NCBI RefSeq assembly: GCF_900129805.1
Contig: NZ_FQWY01000003.1
Location: 1-64,000, forward strand
Direction of reading: 5' to 3'
DNA: 64,000 nt
From: Thermosyntropha lipolytica DSM 11003
GTDB taxonomy: Bacteria > Bacillota > Syntrophomonadia > Syntrophomonadales > Syntrophomonadaceae
The notes under the pieces were generated by a model that saw only the letters and a list, made by a program, of their open reading frames with translations, searched no databases and had not been told where the DNA came from. The position numbers and the translations under genes were made by a program. Of the stretch, positions 41,065-50,057 are shown piece by piece. Every line of letters starts with the position of its first letter. The first letter of the stretch is position 1.

Positions 41065-42609
41065 TGAGGTTTTCCTGAGAAGGAGATTTTTCAGGTATTC
41101 AGCTTCTTTTATGCGCAGAAGCAGGATGGATATAGTATATACGACACAACCGATTAGTATGGCACTGCTTACTTTTATGATTTGATAGGATATTCCGGAA
41201 AAAGGCAAAACCTTTTCTAGGCCTGAGTAAAATAGAGAAACGGCAATGCCCATGATGATAGAAGCGAGAACTATTTTGCCTCCTGCGGCCAAAAGGCTGG
41301 CTGGAGGCAGCGTATCTAGCCTGCGCTGTATGGAGATATATACGAGTACCAGATTACATATGGCAGCCAGTGAAGTGCCCAGAGCCAGCCCGCCATGAGC
41401 CAGATAGCGTATTAAAATCAGGCTGAAAATAAAATTAAGCAAAACAGAAAAAAGGCTTATTTTAACCGGCGTTTTGGTGTCCTGCATGGAGAAATAAGTA
41501 CGGTTAAGGATCTGGGTAGCTCCCTGGGCAAAGAGACCCAGCAGGTAAAACTTAAGGGCAAGGACTGTCATGGCGGTAGAAGTTTGGTCAAAGGCGCCTC
41601 TTTCAAATAAGAGCTTCACCAGCGGGTCGGCCAGGACCAAAAGCCCTACACTGGCGGGGATGGTAAACAGCCACATCATATTGATGCCCATTACCGCATA
41701 TTCGCCCAGCCGGGCCATGTCTTTCCTGGCGGCATGTTCGCTTAAAAAAGGGTAGATAACGGTGGAAATGGCCAGAGCAAAAAGGTTATAAGGCAGGAAA
41801 GTAAGTTTATTGGCATAGTTTAAAGCAGAAATACTGCCGGTAGTGAGCGTAGAAGCCAGTATTTTATCAATGATTACATATAACTGATTGACCGAGGTTC
41901 CGATAAGGGCAGGAACCATTAAAATCAGGATTTTTTTAACTCCCGGGTGAGTAAGCTGGATTTTAAGCTGATAGGAAAGATTTAAACCTCTTAAAAAAGG
42001 AATTTGTATCATAAACTGCAAAAGGGTACCCAGCAAGGTGCCAAGTGCCAGCCCGTATATGCCCAGATGGGGAACCAGAAATAACACTGCGAGGATTATG
42101 GACAAAGAAAAAACTATGGGAGCAAAAGCAGGGGGGGCAAATTTTTTAAAGGAATTGAGCAAAGCCCCTGCTAATGCAGATAAGGTTAAAAATAAGGCGG
42201 AAGGAAACATAATCCGGGTAAGTTCCACCGCCAGGCCTTTGGCTTCAGCACTAAAACCGGGAGCAATGAGAGAGATAAGCCCGGGGGAAAGGATTATTCC
42301 CAGCCCGGATATACCAAGGACACCTATTATGGAAAGGTTTATTATCAAACTGGCCAGAAGAGAAGCTTCCTTTTCTCCTTTCTGGATAATAGTATCGGTA
42401 AAAACAGGAATAAAGGTGGTGGCAATCGCCCCACCTATAATGACATATATCAGATTGGGCAGGATAAGTGATACGACATAGGCATCAGTATAGATACTGG
42501 TACCGTATTGGGCAGCAATTACCTGTTCCCGCACAAAGCCTAAAATCCTGCTTAAAATGCTTAAAATCAATATAATAGATGTCGCTTTGGCAATTGTTTT
42601 CCCCGACAA
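41062..42609 (-). CDS. murJ: Lipid II flippase MurJ / polysaccharide flippase
   Basis: A 515-aa MOP-superfamily membrane protein with about 14 helices. The start region ILSRILGFVREQVIAAQYG is the MurJ signature, and the helix-packed RNQ-type residues near LFERGAFDQTSTAMT are conserved. It flips lipid-linked cell-wall precursors; a lipid-linked secondary polymer is also possible given its neighbours. The start is TTG at 42609 after GGGGGAAAA. It follows the dehydrogenase gene by 35 bases on the same strand. Confidence 0.92.
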   Translation of the reverse strand: MSGKTIAKATSIILILSILSRILGFVREQVIAAQYGTSIYTDAYVVSLILPNLIYVIIGGAIATTFIPVFTDTIIQKGEKEASLLASLIINLSIIGVLGISGLGIILSPGLISLIAPGFSAEAKGLAVELTRIMFPSALFLTLSALAGALLNSFKKFAPPAFAPIVFSLSIILAVLFLVPHLGIYGLALGTLLGTLLQFMIQIPFLRGLNLSYQLKIQLTHPGVKKILILMVPALIGTSVNQLYVIIDKILASTLTTGSISALNYANKLTFLPYNLFALAISTVIYPFLSEHAARKDMARLGEYAVMGINMMWLFTIPASVGLLVLADPLVKLLFERGAFDQTSTAMTVLALKFYLLGLFAQGATQILNRTYFSMQDTKTPVKISLFSVLLNFIFSLILIRYLAHGGLALGTSLAAICNLVLVYISIQRRLDTLPPASLLAAGGKIVLASIIMGIAVSLFYSGLEKVLPFSGISYQIIKVSSAILIGCVVYTISILLLRIKEAEYLKNLLLRKTS

Positions 42610-42644
42610 TGGTTTTCCCCCGTATACTATTTATTTAATGATTA

Positions 42645-43943
42645 TTACAGCTTTTCCAGTTTAAATCCTTTCGCAGTTACCCATTCATCATCCTGGTAGA
42701 TGTTTTTGGTGTCAACAATGAAAGGAGTTCCTTCTTTGGACATCAAGCGGTAATAATAATCCAGGTTCATAAAATCAATGGCTGTTTGCCGGGCCAGAAT
42801 CACTATCCCATGGGCATCTTTGACTGCTTCTTCGACTGTATCTACTTTATAATCATAACGGCTAGGAACTGCCGGGTCAAAGGCTTTTACTGTACAACCT
42901 GCGTTCTGCAGATGCTTTATGACCATATGGGCAGGGCTTATACGGTCATCGTTGGAAAAATCCTTCATTGCCAGTCCCAAAGCGGCTATCCGGGCCTGGT
43001 TAGGTGCTACTGGCAGGTTGCGCAGTACCAGATCAGCTACAAAACGAGGCATTTCTTCATTAACCCGGCGCGCAGTCAATAAAAGATCAAGTTTAACATT
43101 TAATTCTTCAGCTTTGGGCAAAAGATAGAAAACGGCATTGGGCAAACAGTAACCTCCTACTCCCGGACCGGGGGTGAGCAGATTAACCCGCTTATGGGTG
43201 TTGGCTACTTTTATCACTTCAAATATGTCTAATCCCATAGCTTTGGCAAAGCGGGCAAATTCGTTTACCATAGCAATATTTACATCCCGGGATATATTCT
43301 CCATGACTTTTGCTGTTTCCACTACTTCCATAGAACTGGCCTGGGTGATAGGAGCTTTAGTAACTATGGACATAAGCTCTAAAGCTTTGGCGGTACTCTC
43401 TTCATCTATACCTGCCAGAGCAGCAGGCATATTTTCAAATTCGTCAAAAGCCTTGCCTTCAGCAATCCTTTCCGAGGAATAGGCCAGATAAAAATCTTTT
43501 CCGGCTTTAAGGCCGCTTTCTCTTTCAAGAATAGGCATAATGATATTGCGAGTGGTACCGGGAATAACTGTACTCCTTATCAATACCAGGTCGCCTTTTT
43601 TAAGGCCCTGGCCTACGGTTTTGCACACTTCGATAAGGGGAGTTATGTCGCTTTTATAGTTTTCTACCGGGATGCCTACAGTTACTATTATATTGTCACA
43701 TTCCTCCATGGCCTTGAGACCGTCGGTTATCGCTTTAAAGGAGCCCTTGGCCAGCTCTTCTCTTAAAATTTCCTGGATCGTCTTACCTTGATAGGTTTCG
43801 AAATGATGGGTTATGCCCCGGTTTAATTCATCAACCAGGTTAACATCAATATCTACTCCCGTAACTTTACAGCCGCGCATAGCAAAACTGAGGGCCAGGG
43901 GAAGCCCTACGAAACCAAGGCCAAACATGCAGACTTTTTTCAT
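42645..43943 (-). CDS. Nucleotide-sugar dehydrogenase (UDP-GlcNAc/ManNAc-type)
   Basis: A 432-aa UDP-sugar dehydrogenase that would oxidise C6 of a UDP-hexose or UDP-HexNAc to the uronate. The N-terminal NAD site is MFGLGFVGLPLALSFA, and the catalytic Cys is in GPGVGGYCLPN. The spacing and ISRDVNIAMVNEFA segment resemble WecC/TviB more than UDP-glucose dehydrogenase, but the exact sugar is not certain. The ATG follows GGAGGAATG. Probably provides an acidic sugar for the neighbouring glycosyltransferases. Confidence 0.88.
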   Translation of the reverse strand: MKKVCMFGLGFVGLPLALSFAMRGCKVTGVDIDVNLVDELNRGITHHFETYQGKTIQEILREELAKGSFKAITDGLKAMEECDNIIVTVGIPVENYKSDITPLIEVCKTVGQGLKKGDLVLIRSTVIPGTTRNIIMPILERESGLKAGKDFYLAYSSERIAEGKAFDEFENMPAALAGIDEESTAKALELMSIVTKAPITQASSMEVVETAKVMENISRDVNIAMVNEFARFAKAMGLDIFEVIKVANTHKRVNLLTPGPGVGGYCLPNAVFYLLPKAEELNVKLDLLLTARRVNEEMPRFVADLVLRNLPVAPNQARIAALGLAMKDFSNDDRISPAHMVIKHLQNAGCTVKAFDPAVPSRYDYKVDTVEEAVKDAHGIVILARQTAIDFMNLDYYYRLMSKEGTPFIVDTKNIYQDDEWVTAKGFKLEKL

Positions 43944-44025
43944 CGCTTATTCATTCCTCCAGTTCTTATACCGTTGTTTTAATACCTGAACGACAAGTTT
44001 ATTTTATTTTGTGGACATCAAAGAT

Positions 44026-44055
44026 ATTTTACCCGACTTGTTCATAAAATCACAA
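44026..44055 (-). promoter_or_regulatory. Candidate sigma-A promoter of the dehydrogenase-murJ operon
   Basis: On the minus strand TTGTGA (44055-44050), an 18-bp spacer and TAAAAT (44031-44026), about 83 bases before the dehydrogenase ATG. Confidence 0.4.
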
Positions 44056-44102
44056 GCACTCATAATATTAAAATTATTTATGAAAATACTTCATAGATGG
44101 GA

Positions 44103-45257
44103 TTATTCTACTTTACTCCGGTATTTAGGTTCTATTTTGCTCATCATGAAATGAGCCCGGCTGTCCCAGGAATTTTCCTGGGCTTTATTAAGCCTTTCTT
44201 TTTTCTTTTCTTCACTATCATTATACAAGGCTCTCTGAACGGCCTTGACAAAACCTTGCTGCCCCCGGCCCAATTCGATTAACCCTGCGAAATCCATGAT
44301 TTCAGGCATAGGGGTAGAAGCGATAGGTTTGCCGGTAGCCAGGTATTCGTAAAATTTTAAGGGACTTACGGTAGCCGTAAGTTCATTTTCCTTAAATGGG
44401 TTAAGGCATACATCAAATCCTTTTAAATACTGGGGCAGTATTTCCCTGTCTCTATGGCCGAGAAAATGCACATTTTTTACCCCTTTAAAAAGGGAAAGGT
44501 CGATATTGGCTCCTACCGGACCTACCATCACTACTGACCCCTGCGGGAAAGATAAGGCCACAGCTTTTATAAGATCTAAGTCTATCCATTCTTTTATTAC
44601 TCCGACAAAACCCAGGATAGGCCTGGGAAGGTCTGCTATATCTTGGGCTACCGGAGTATCAGGATGCAAAGCCTTGTTGAAATGTTCTATATCGGCTGCA
44701 TTGGGGGAAAGGTATATTTCCCGGCAATAAGGTTTTTTATCTTCATAAAGCCCGCGGGCGGTGCAGAAAACCAGATCACACTTTTGCAGAAGTTTTCGCT
44801 CCATAGCTTTAACCAGCCGGGGATTAAAACCTTCATAGGCTGAGTGTTCATCTACACAATCATAGACTACCATCACTTCATTCAACTTGCCTACCAGGTC
44901 ACAGCTGGTATGAAGATAAGTCCACAAAACCGGCTTTTGAAACTCCAGCTCCTTAACGGCTTTATTGACAGCTTTAGCAATTATATGCTGGTTAATCCGG
45001 TTTATTCCCGGAAAACGGCTGCCAAAAGGGAATATGACAGGTGGGGAAAGAAGCCAGATATTTTCGTTTAGCCTGCGCAAACCCTTCTGGGCCATTTCTT
45101 TTTTAAAGGCTACATTAGGATCTTTAAAAGGAGACAAAAAAGAAATAGGCGGTTCTACATATAGAATACGATGGTTTTTAGGAAGCCGCCACATTATCTG
45201 CTGTTTCCTTGTCCATATAGGTTCCCAGTCCACCGATGAAATGCATATTATGTCCAT
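44103..45257 (-). CDS. Glycosyltransferase, GT-B fold (GT1/GT4-like)
   Basis: A 384-aa GT-B enzyme. The N-terminus MDIICISSVDWEPIWTRKQQ begins a GT4-like acceptor domain; the C-terminal half has RPILGFVGVIKEWIDLDLIK and SPLKFYEYLATGKPIASTP, the nucleotide-sugar site. It is related to the gene at 17304-18590 in this half. No membrane segment. It lies nine bases after the ligase-like gene and is likely co-transcribed. Sugar unknown. Confidence 0.87.
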   Translation of the reverse strand: MDIICISSVDWEPIWTRKQQIMWRLPKNHRILYVEPPISFLSPFKDPNVAFKKEMAQKGLRRLNENIWLLSPPVIFPFGSRFPGINRINQHIIAKAVNKAVKELEFQKPVLWTYLHTSCDLVGKLNEVMVVYDCVDEHSAYEGFNPRLVKAMERKLLQKCDLVFCTARGLYEDKKPYCREIYLSPNAADIEHFNKALHPDTPVAQDIADLPRPILGFVGVIKEWIDLDLIKAVALSFPQGSVVMVGPVGANIDLSLFKGVKNVHFLGHRDREILPQYLKGFDVCLNPFKENELTATVSPLKFYEYLATGKPIASTPMPEIMDFAGLIELGRGQQGFVKAVQRALYNDSEEKKKERLNKAQENSWDSRAHFMMSKIEPKYRSKVE

Positions 45258-45266
45258 AAATGCTTA

Positions 45267-46526
45267 TTAACACCTCGATTTAGCAGTTTCATTTTCGGTT
45301 ATTTGCGGAAGAGCCAGTATAAGTCCCAGCAAAAACCAGAAATAGGTGCTCATCATGGGCACTTCGAAAACATTTTCCACTGCATTATGGGCCAGGATGG
45401 CGATAAGACCTATAAGTATTCCCTTCCCCAGGCTTTGCATATATTCATCCCGGATGCGGGCTAAAGCTTTAACTGCCTCTCTTAAAGCCCAGGCCAGAAA
45501 GATAATAGTAGCTCCCAGGCCTATAAAGCCGGTTTCCACCCCTACCTTCAGATACCAGTTATCGGTGTAAAAACTTTCCGTGGGGAAATGACGGGCAGCT
45601 ACCGCTCCTCCGAACTGGCCCAATCCTATCCCCAGCAGCGGGTAATTTTGCCAGTATTTGAGGGAAACATCCCAGCGGCCCAGCCTTCCCCCCCGTTCGG
45701 ATGAGGCGATATATTCATCACTCATCATATATGCCATACGGTGGTAAACCGTGGGCATATAAGAGGGGATGAGAAAGGCGGCCAGAACTATGGCGATTAT
45801 TATACGCCGGTCAATAAATATACCTAAAAGAAAGGTTGCCAGTATAAAGGCCAGCCAGGCTCCCCGGGAAAAAGTAAAGACCAGGCACAGAAGGAATACG
45901 GCTGCTACCAGGGCATATATTGCTTTTTTAAAGAGGTTTTGGCTCTTGAAGTAGAGCACAAAAGCAATGGGCAGGTTCAATACCATAAGGCTGCCCAGGA
46001 TATTAGGGCTTCCTATTATAGAAAATACCCGGGTAGTTATATTGCCTTTTTCTGCCATATCCACCCAGTGGGCAGGTATTTCGACTCCCGCAAAATACTG
46101 GTAAATGCCATAAAGGGCTACCAGCACTGATACCAGGAGAAAAAGATCAATTATGCTTTTAAAATGTTCCCGGGAAAAAACCAGGTTATAAGCCAGAAAA
46201 AGCCAGAAAATAAACTGAACCATAACCCGCAAACCTTCTAGCGCTATGGCATAATTAGGAGAATTGACCAGCAGGATAAAAACCATAATGCCTATATAGG
46301 CTATGACTGGTATCAGCATGGCAGAGCCTTCAGGTCTTAGTTTTCTTATGGCTGTCTTAAATATAAAGGCTCCTACCAGTACGATAAAAAGTAATTCATC
46401 CCATATGCCGGCCAAAGAAGTAAAAGCTACATAACGGAAAAACCAGTCCAGGATTACATAAGGGACGACAAGATATAGCTCCCATGACAGCCAGGGTTTT
46501 TGAGGATTGACAGCTGTTTTTTCCAT
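45267..46526 (-). CDS. O-antigen ligase/polymerase family membrane protein (Wzy/WaaL-like)
   Basis: A 419-aa membrane protein with about ten helices and a large outer loop (around residues 255-320) containing RGGRLGRWDVSLKYWQ and PLLGIGLGQFGG, the pattern of the Wzy_C domain. It would polymerise or transfer lipid-linked glycans at the outer face of the membrane. ATG at 46526 is chosen because GAGGA lies six bases upstream; the ATG two codons earlier is too close to it. Confidence 0.85.
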   Translation of the reverse strand: MEKTAVNPQKPWLSWELYLVVPYVILDWFFRYVAFTSLAGIWDELLFIVLVGAFIFKTAIRKLRPEGSAMLIPVIAYIGIMVFILLVNSPNYAIALEGLRVMVQFIFWLFLAYNLVFSREHFKSIIDLFLLVSVLVALYGIYQYFAGVEIPAHWVDMAEKGNITTRVFSIIGSPNILGSLMVLNLPIAFVLYFKSQNLFKKAIYALVAAVFLLCLVFTFSRGAWLAFILATFLLGIFIDRRIIIAIVLAAFLIPSYMPTVYHRMAYMMSDEYIASSERGGRLGRWDVSLKYWQNYPLLGIGLGQFGGAVAARHFPTESFYTDNWYLKVGVETGFIGLGATIIFLAWALREAVKALARIRDEYMQSLGKGILIGLIAILAHNAVENVFEVPMMSTYFWFLLGLILALPQITENETAKSRC

Positions 46527-46542
46527 ATACATTCCTCGCTTT

Positions 46543-47028
46543 TCATTTGACGATTTCCACGGAAACTATAGTAGCTTTTAATTCTACCAGCTGGGTTTTT
46601 ACCACAAAATCTTCTTTGCCTGCTCTTACTGATTGACCGGCCAGGGTTATGCCGGCAGGACCTGCCTGGGTGCTTGTACCTTCTATAGTAAGGTGGATGT
46701 CTTTGCGAAAAGGATTAGTTGTCAGGACCATCTGGCCTTGCGCATTGGTAGTAACCCAGGCGGCAGGCTTTACTTCTATTTCTTTGATTTCCGCACTTGT
46801 TACCGCTCCGGCTGCTATTAAGCGATCCCCGGTTTTTAAGTTGTTTTCCACTCCTGGGTAAACAGCAGGGCATACTACCTTTAGCCTTACCGTTTGCGGC
46901 TCTGAACTGACGGGAGTAGCCCGGCCGCGGTAAATATAGCCTACAATCAGCAAAGCTATGATGAGGAGTATTATAAGGTCAATTACATTGATCAAGCCGA
47001 AAAGGCGGCCTTTATCGTCAATAATCAT
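46543..47028 (-). CDS. DUF4330 family membrane-anchored protein
   Basis: A 161-aa protein. One N-terminal helix (about 14-32) anchors it, with the short leader MIIDDKGRLFGLINVIDLII typical of DUF4330. The outer part is beta-rich (VRLKVVCPAVYPGVENNLKTG). The family is found beside polysaccharide genes; no activity is known to me. It is the first gene of the minus-strand operon with the ligase and glycosyltransferase, downstream of a good promoter. Confidence 0.8.
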   Translation of the reverse strand: MIIDDKGRLFGLINVIDLIILLIIALLIVGYIYRGRATPVSSEPQTVRLKVVCPAVYPGVENNLKTGDRLIAAGAVTSAEIKEIEVKPAAWVTTNAQGQMVLTTNPFRKDIHLTIEGTSTQAGPAGITLAGQSVRAGKEDFVVKTQLVELKATIVSVEIVK

Positions 47029-47075
47029 AAAAAAGAACCTCCTTTACATTTCCTTATTTAAAATAACTCAAATAT

Positions 47076-47104
47076 ATTACACAGGTTTTATATGGCTATG
47101 TCAA
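47076..47104 (-). promoter_or_regulatory. Sigma-A promoter of the DUF4330-ligase-glycosyltransferase operon
   Basis: On the minus strand a perfect TTGACA (47104-47099), a 17-bp spacer and TGTAAT (47081-47076), 48 bases before the DUF4330 start. Confidence 0.6.
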
Positions 47105-47217
47105 TGTTTTAAAGCGAAAAACATAGAACAGGTGATATATAAAATTATGGCAGGATGATAAAAAAACAAAAATTTAATATAATAATACTTGATTAAGATA
47201 TAACGGAGATGGTTTAT

Positions 47218-47628
47218 ATGCCTTACTGGCAGCACAGTACGATATACAGAATAGGGAAAAATAGCTTTATTATCCGCTTGCTGCAGGGCAGTTCCCGGAG
47301 AAATTATTATGCTGGTTCGGCCGTTTATAAGCTTAGCAGCCGGCTGCTGGATGCGGTTTTGCTGCCTCTTTATAAAGCAGGAGAGGCGATTTTAAGGATG
47401 TATCAGACTAGTCGGCTGCTTAAGTATGCCGGAAGCCTTGTGGGGCTTATGGCATTTATTTTGTTTACAGGAAAAGCATTTTCTACCGGTTATTTTGGCT
47501 TAAAAGCGGTATTTTATTTATCTGCAGCTTTCTTAGCTCTGATCCTGCCCTTAGCGCAGCTTAGGCCGGGAAGTTTAAAAGGGAGCCGGCTTGGGACTTT
47601 ATTAAATTGGTGGATAAAGGCTGATTAA
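47218..47628 (+). CDS. Small membrane protein of unknown function
   Basis: A 136-aa protein with basic N-terminal half and two likely membrane helices near the C-terminus (about 72-88 and 95-115). No domain recognised. ATG at 47218 follows CGGAGATGG; an in-frame ATG three codons earlier is too close to the site. It leads a plus-strand operon with a glycosyltransferase and csaB, so an envelope role is likely. Confidence 0.6.
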   Translation: MPYWQHSTIYRIGKNSFIIRLLQGSSRRNYYAGSAVYKLSSRLLDAVLLPLYKAGEAILRMYQTSRLLKYAGSLVGLMAFILFTGKAFSTGYFGLKAVFYLSAAFLALILPLAQLRPGSLKGSRLGTLLNWWIKAD

Positions 47629-47648
47629 CAGATAAAAAGGAGTATAGC

Positions 47649-48782
47649 ATGAAAAAGATTAAGGTTCTTCACCTGATAGGTGGCGGGGAAATAGGCGGAG
47701 CCGAGAGGCTGGTATTGACTTTATTAAAACTTCTTAATAGGGATAGATATGAACCCTACCTTATATGTTTATGCCCGGGGCCGTTTGCTTCTCTGGCGCG
47801 CGCTAACGGGATAAAGGCAGATACGATTGCTATGCGGCACAAACTTGACATTTCTACCATCAGGCCACTAAGGGAATATATGAGGCAAAAGGGGATAGAT
47901 ATAGTTCATACCCATGGGGTACGCGCCAATCTGGTAGGGCGTATAGCTGCTCATAAAGAAAAGTTGCCGGTAGTAACTACTTTCCACAGCCGGTTGAGCT
48001 ATGACTATGATAGCCGGCTGGCTGCGCTGGTAGCGACCTTGCTTACCAGAATGACCAACCGTTATACTGATCGTTTTATTGCTATTTCCTATGCCATAAA
48101 AGAAGAAATTTTGGCTATGGGGGTGCCGGATAGCAAGCTGCAGGTTATTCACAATGGCCTGGATACGGATAAGTTTAAATCTAACCGGGATGAAAAGGAA
48201 GTTAAGAGAGAGCTGGGCCTAAGCCCGGATAAAAAGATAGTAACTATGATTGCCAGGCTGCATCCGGTAAAAGGACATAAATATTTTATTCTGGCTGCCC
48301 GTGAAGTTATGCAGCATACTAAGGAAGTGCAGTTCCTTATCATCGGGGAAGGGAGTCTAAGACCCGAATTGGAACAGATGGTAAGAGAACTCCATTTAGA
48401 AGAAGAAGTCCTTATGCCGGGTTATTATAATGATATAGAAGATATTTATCGCATTTCCGATCTTATATGTGTACCTTCCCTTATGGAAGGATTAGGGCTG
48501 GTAGTTTTAGAAGCCATGTTTTTTAGAGTTCCGGTGATAGCAACCCGGGTGGGAGGGATTCCGGAGATAATAGAAGACGGAAAGGATGGTATCCTTATCC
48601 CCCCTGAAGATCACCGGGCTTTAGCCGAGAAGATAATAAGGCTTTTAGAAGATGAGCTTTTGCGCAAGAGGCTTACCGATAATGCACTGAAAAAGATAGA
48701 GAAGTTTACCATGGAGAATATGACCAAACAGGTAGAAGCTATATATGATGAGCTAGCAGGCTTTAAGCGTTACCAGGATTAA
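47649..48782 (+). CDS. Glycosyltransferase family 4
   Basis: A 377-aa GT4 enzyme with a textbook layout: N-terminal LIGGGEIGGAERLVLTLLK and VHTHGVRANLVGR, then the donor domain with IARLHPVKGHKYFI and the EX7E-type motif in PSLMEGLGLVVLEAMFF. It would transfer a hexose or HexNAc in the cytoplasm to a lipid-linked acceptor. The ATG follows AAAAGGAG. csaB is 20 bases downstream, suggesting work on a secondary cell-wall polymer. Confidence 0.9.
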   Translation: MKKIKVLHLIGGGEIGGAERLVLTLLKLLNRDRYEPYLICLCPGPFASLARANGIKADTIAMRHKLDISTIRPLREYMRQKGIDIVHTHGVRANLVGRIAAHKEKLPVVTTFHSRLSYDYDSRLAALVATLLTRMTNRYTDRFIAISYAIKEEILAMGVPDSKLQVIHNGLDTDKFKSNRDEKEVKRELGLSPDKKIVTMIARLHPVKGHKYFILAAREVMQHTKEVQFLIIGEGSLRPELEQMVRELHLEEEVLMPGYYNDIEDIYRISDLICVPSLMEGLGLVVLEAMFFRVPVIATRVGGIPEIIEDGKDGILIPPEDHRALAEKIIRLLEDELLRKRLTDNALKKIEKFTMENMTKQVEAIYDELAGFKRYQD

Positions 48783-48807
48783 AAATTTTGTATATGGGAG
48801 CTTGACT

Positions 48808-49905
48808 ATGAAGATATGTCTGTCAGGATATTACGGTTTTGACAATGCAGGTGATGAGGCATTACTGGCAGCTATAACCTCGACTTTACGGCGTTTATCC
48901 GCAGAAATAGAATTTGTAGTTTTTTCTGGCCAGCCTGAGCGAACCGCTTATCTGCATGGTTTGCGTGCGGTAAGCCGAACTAATCCTTTTGCCGTTATAA
49001 AAGAGCTCTGGCAGGCGGATTTGCTGATAAGCGGCGGGGGAAGCCTCATGCAGGATGTAACCAGCACGCGCTCCCTCGTTTATTATATAGGAATAGTAGC
49101 TTTGGCCAAGCTCTTGCGCAAACCGGTAGTATTTTATGCCCAGGGTATCGGACCTTTAAATAAAAGGTTTAGCCGTTTTCTCATGTTTCATATTGCCAAT
49201 AAGGTAGACCTTATTACTTTGCGGGATATGGCTTCTTTAAATCTGCTTAAGGAAATAGGGGTAAAAAAGCCACCGGTAAGGGTTACTGCTGATCCTGTAT
49301 TTACCTTAGAGCCAGAGGATGAGGATTATAAAAAGGCAGAGGCTATTTTACAAAGTTTTTTTCCCGCCAAGAACCCCATAATTGGGGTATCGGTGCGGAA
49401 ATGGGAAAAACTAGCCGGGTATCAGGAGGTTTTAGCCCGGGTATTAGATGATTTAGCCGCAGAAGGCTATAAGATTGTTCTGGTGCCCATGGATTATCGC
49501 AACGACATGGAAGAATCGCGAAAGATTAAAAGCTTAATGGGAAAAGAATGTTATATTATTGACCAGAGCTTAAAAAGCACAGAATATATGGCTTTAATTT
49601 CTTTTTTTGAACTGATGATCGGCATGCGGTTGCACTCCTTGATTTTTTCGGCCAGTCAGGGTGTGCCTTTTGCCGCTATTTCCTATGATCCCAAGGTAGA
49701 AGCTTTTGCTGAAAGCTTTCATCTTAAGCCTTTAGCTCTGGATTACCGGGATATGAAAGCTTATATTGATAAATTGCTTAAAGATAAAGAAGTAAGAAAC
49801 AGGGTAAAGGAAAAGGCGCAGGAGATGAAGGAAAAAGCTCTGGAGAACGCCTATCTTACATGGGGGGTACTGGAGGCAAGGCAGGTAAAAAAGAGGGGAA
49901 AATAA
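48808..49905 (+). CDS. csaB: Polysaccharide pyruvyl transferase CsaB
   Basis: Adds ketal-linked pyruvate to the secondary cell-wall polymer that SLH-domain proteins bind, so it fixes S-layer and other SLH proteins to the wall. 365 aa. SGYYGFDNAGDEALLAA at the N-terminus, the SGGGSLMQD segment and the C-terminal GMRLHSLIFSASQGVPFAAI are family hallmarks. ATG at 48808 is chosen because GGGAG ends seven bases upstream; TTG at 48802 is too close. A terminator follows at once. Confidence 0.92.
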   Translation: MKICLSGYYGFDNAGDEALLAAITSTLRRLSAEIEFVVFSGQPERTAYLHGLRAVSRTNPFAVIKELWQADLLISGGGSLMQDVTSTRSLVYYIGIVALAKLLRKPVVFYAQGIGPLNKRFSRFLMFHIANKVDLITLRDMASLNLLKEIGVKKPPVRVTADPVFTLEPEDEDYKKAEAILQSFFPAKNPIIGVSVRKWEKLAGYQEVLARVLDDLAAEGYKIVLVPMDYRNDMEESRKIKSLMGKECYIIDQSLKSTEYMALISFFELMIGMRLHSLIFSASQGVPFAAISYDPKVEAFAESFHLKPLALDYRDMKAYIDKLLKDKEVRNRVKEKAQEMKEKALENAYLTWGVLEARQVKKRGK

Positions 49906-49916
49906 TCCCTCTTTTT
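49887..49916 (+). terminator. Intrinsic terminator after csaB
   Basis: AAGAGGG and CCCTCTT pair around an AAAATAAT-type loop, followed by TTTTT. The stem overlaps the end of the coding region. Confidence 0.85.
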
Positions 49917-50057
49917 GGCTTAAAAATAAAAAAGATGTTATTTTCTAAATAGAAATAAAAAGTTATAATTACGAAGTGGCTTAGTTAAAAACTTTTACCG
50001 GCGTGTTAACATATAATACATAAAGATATTAAAAATTAAAAAAGGAGAGTTCATGAG

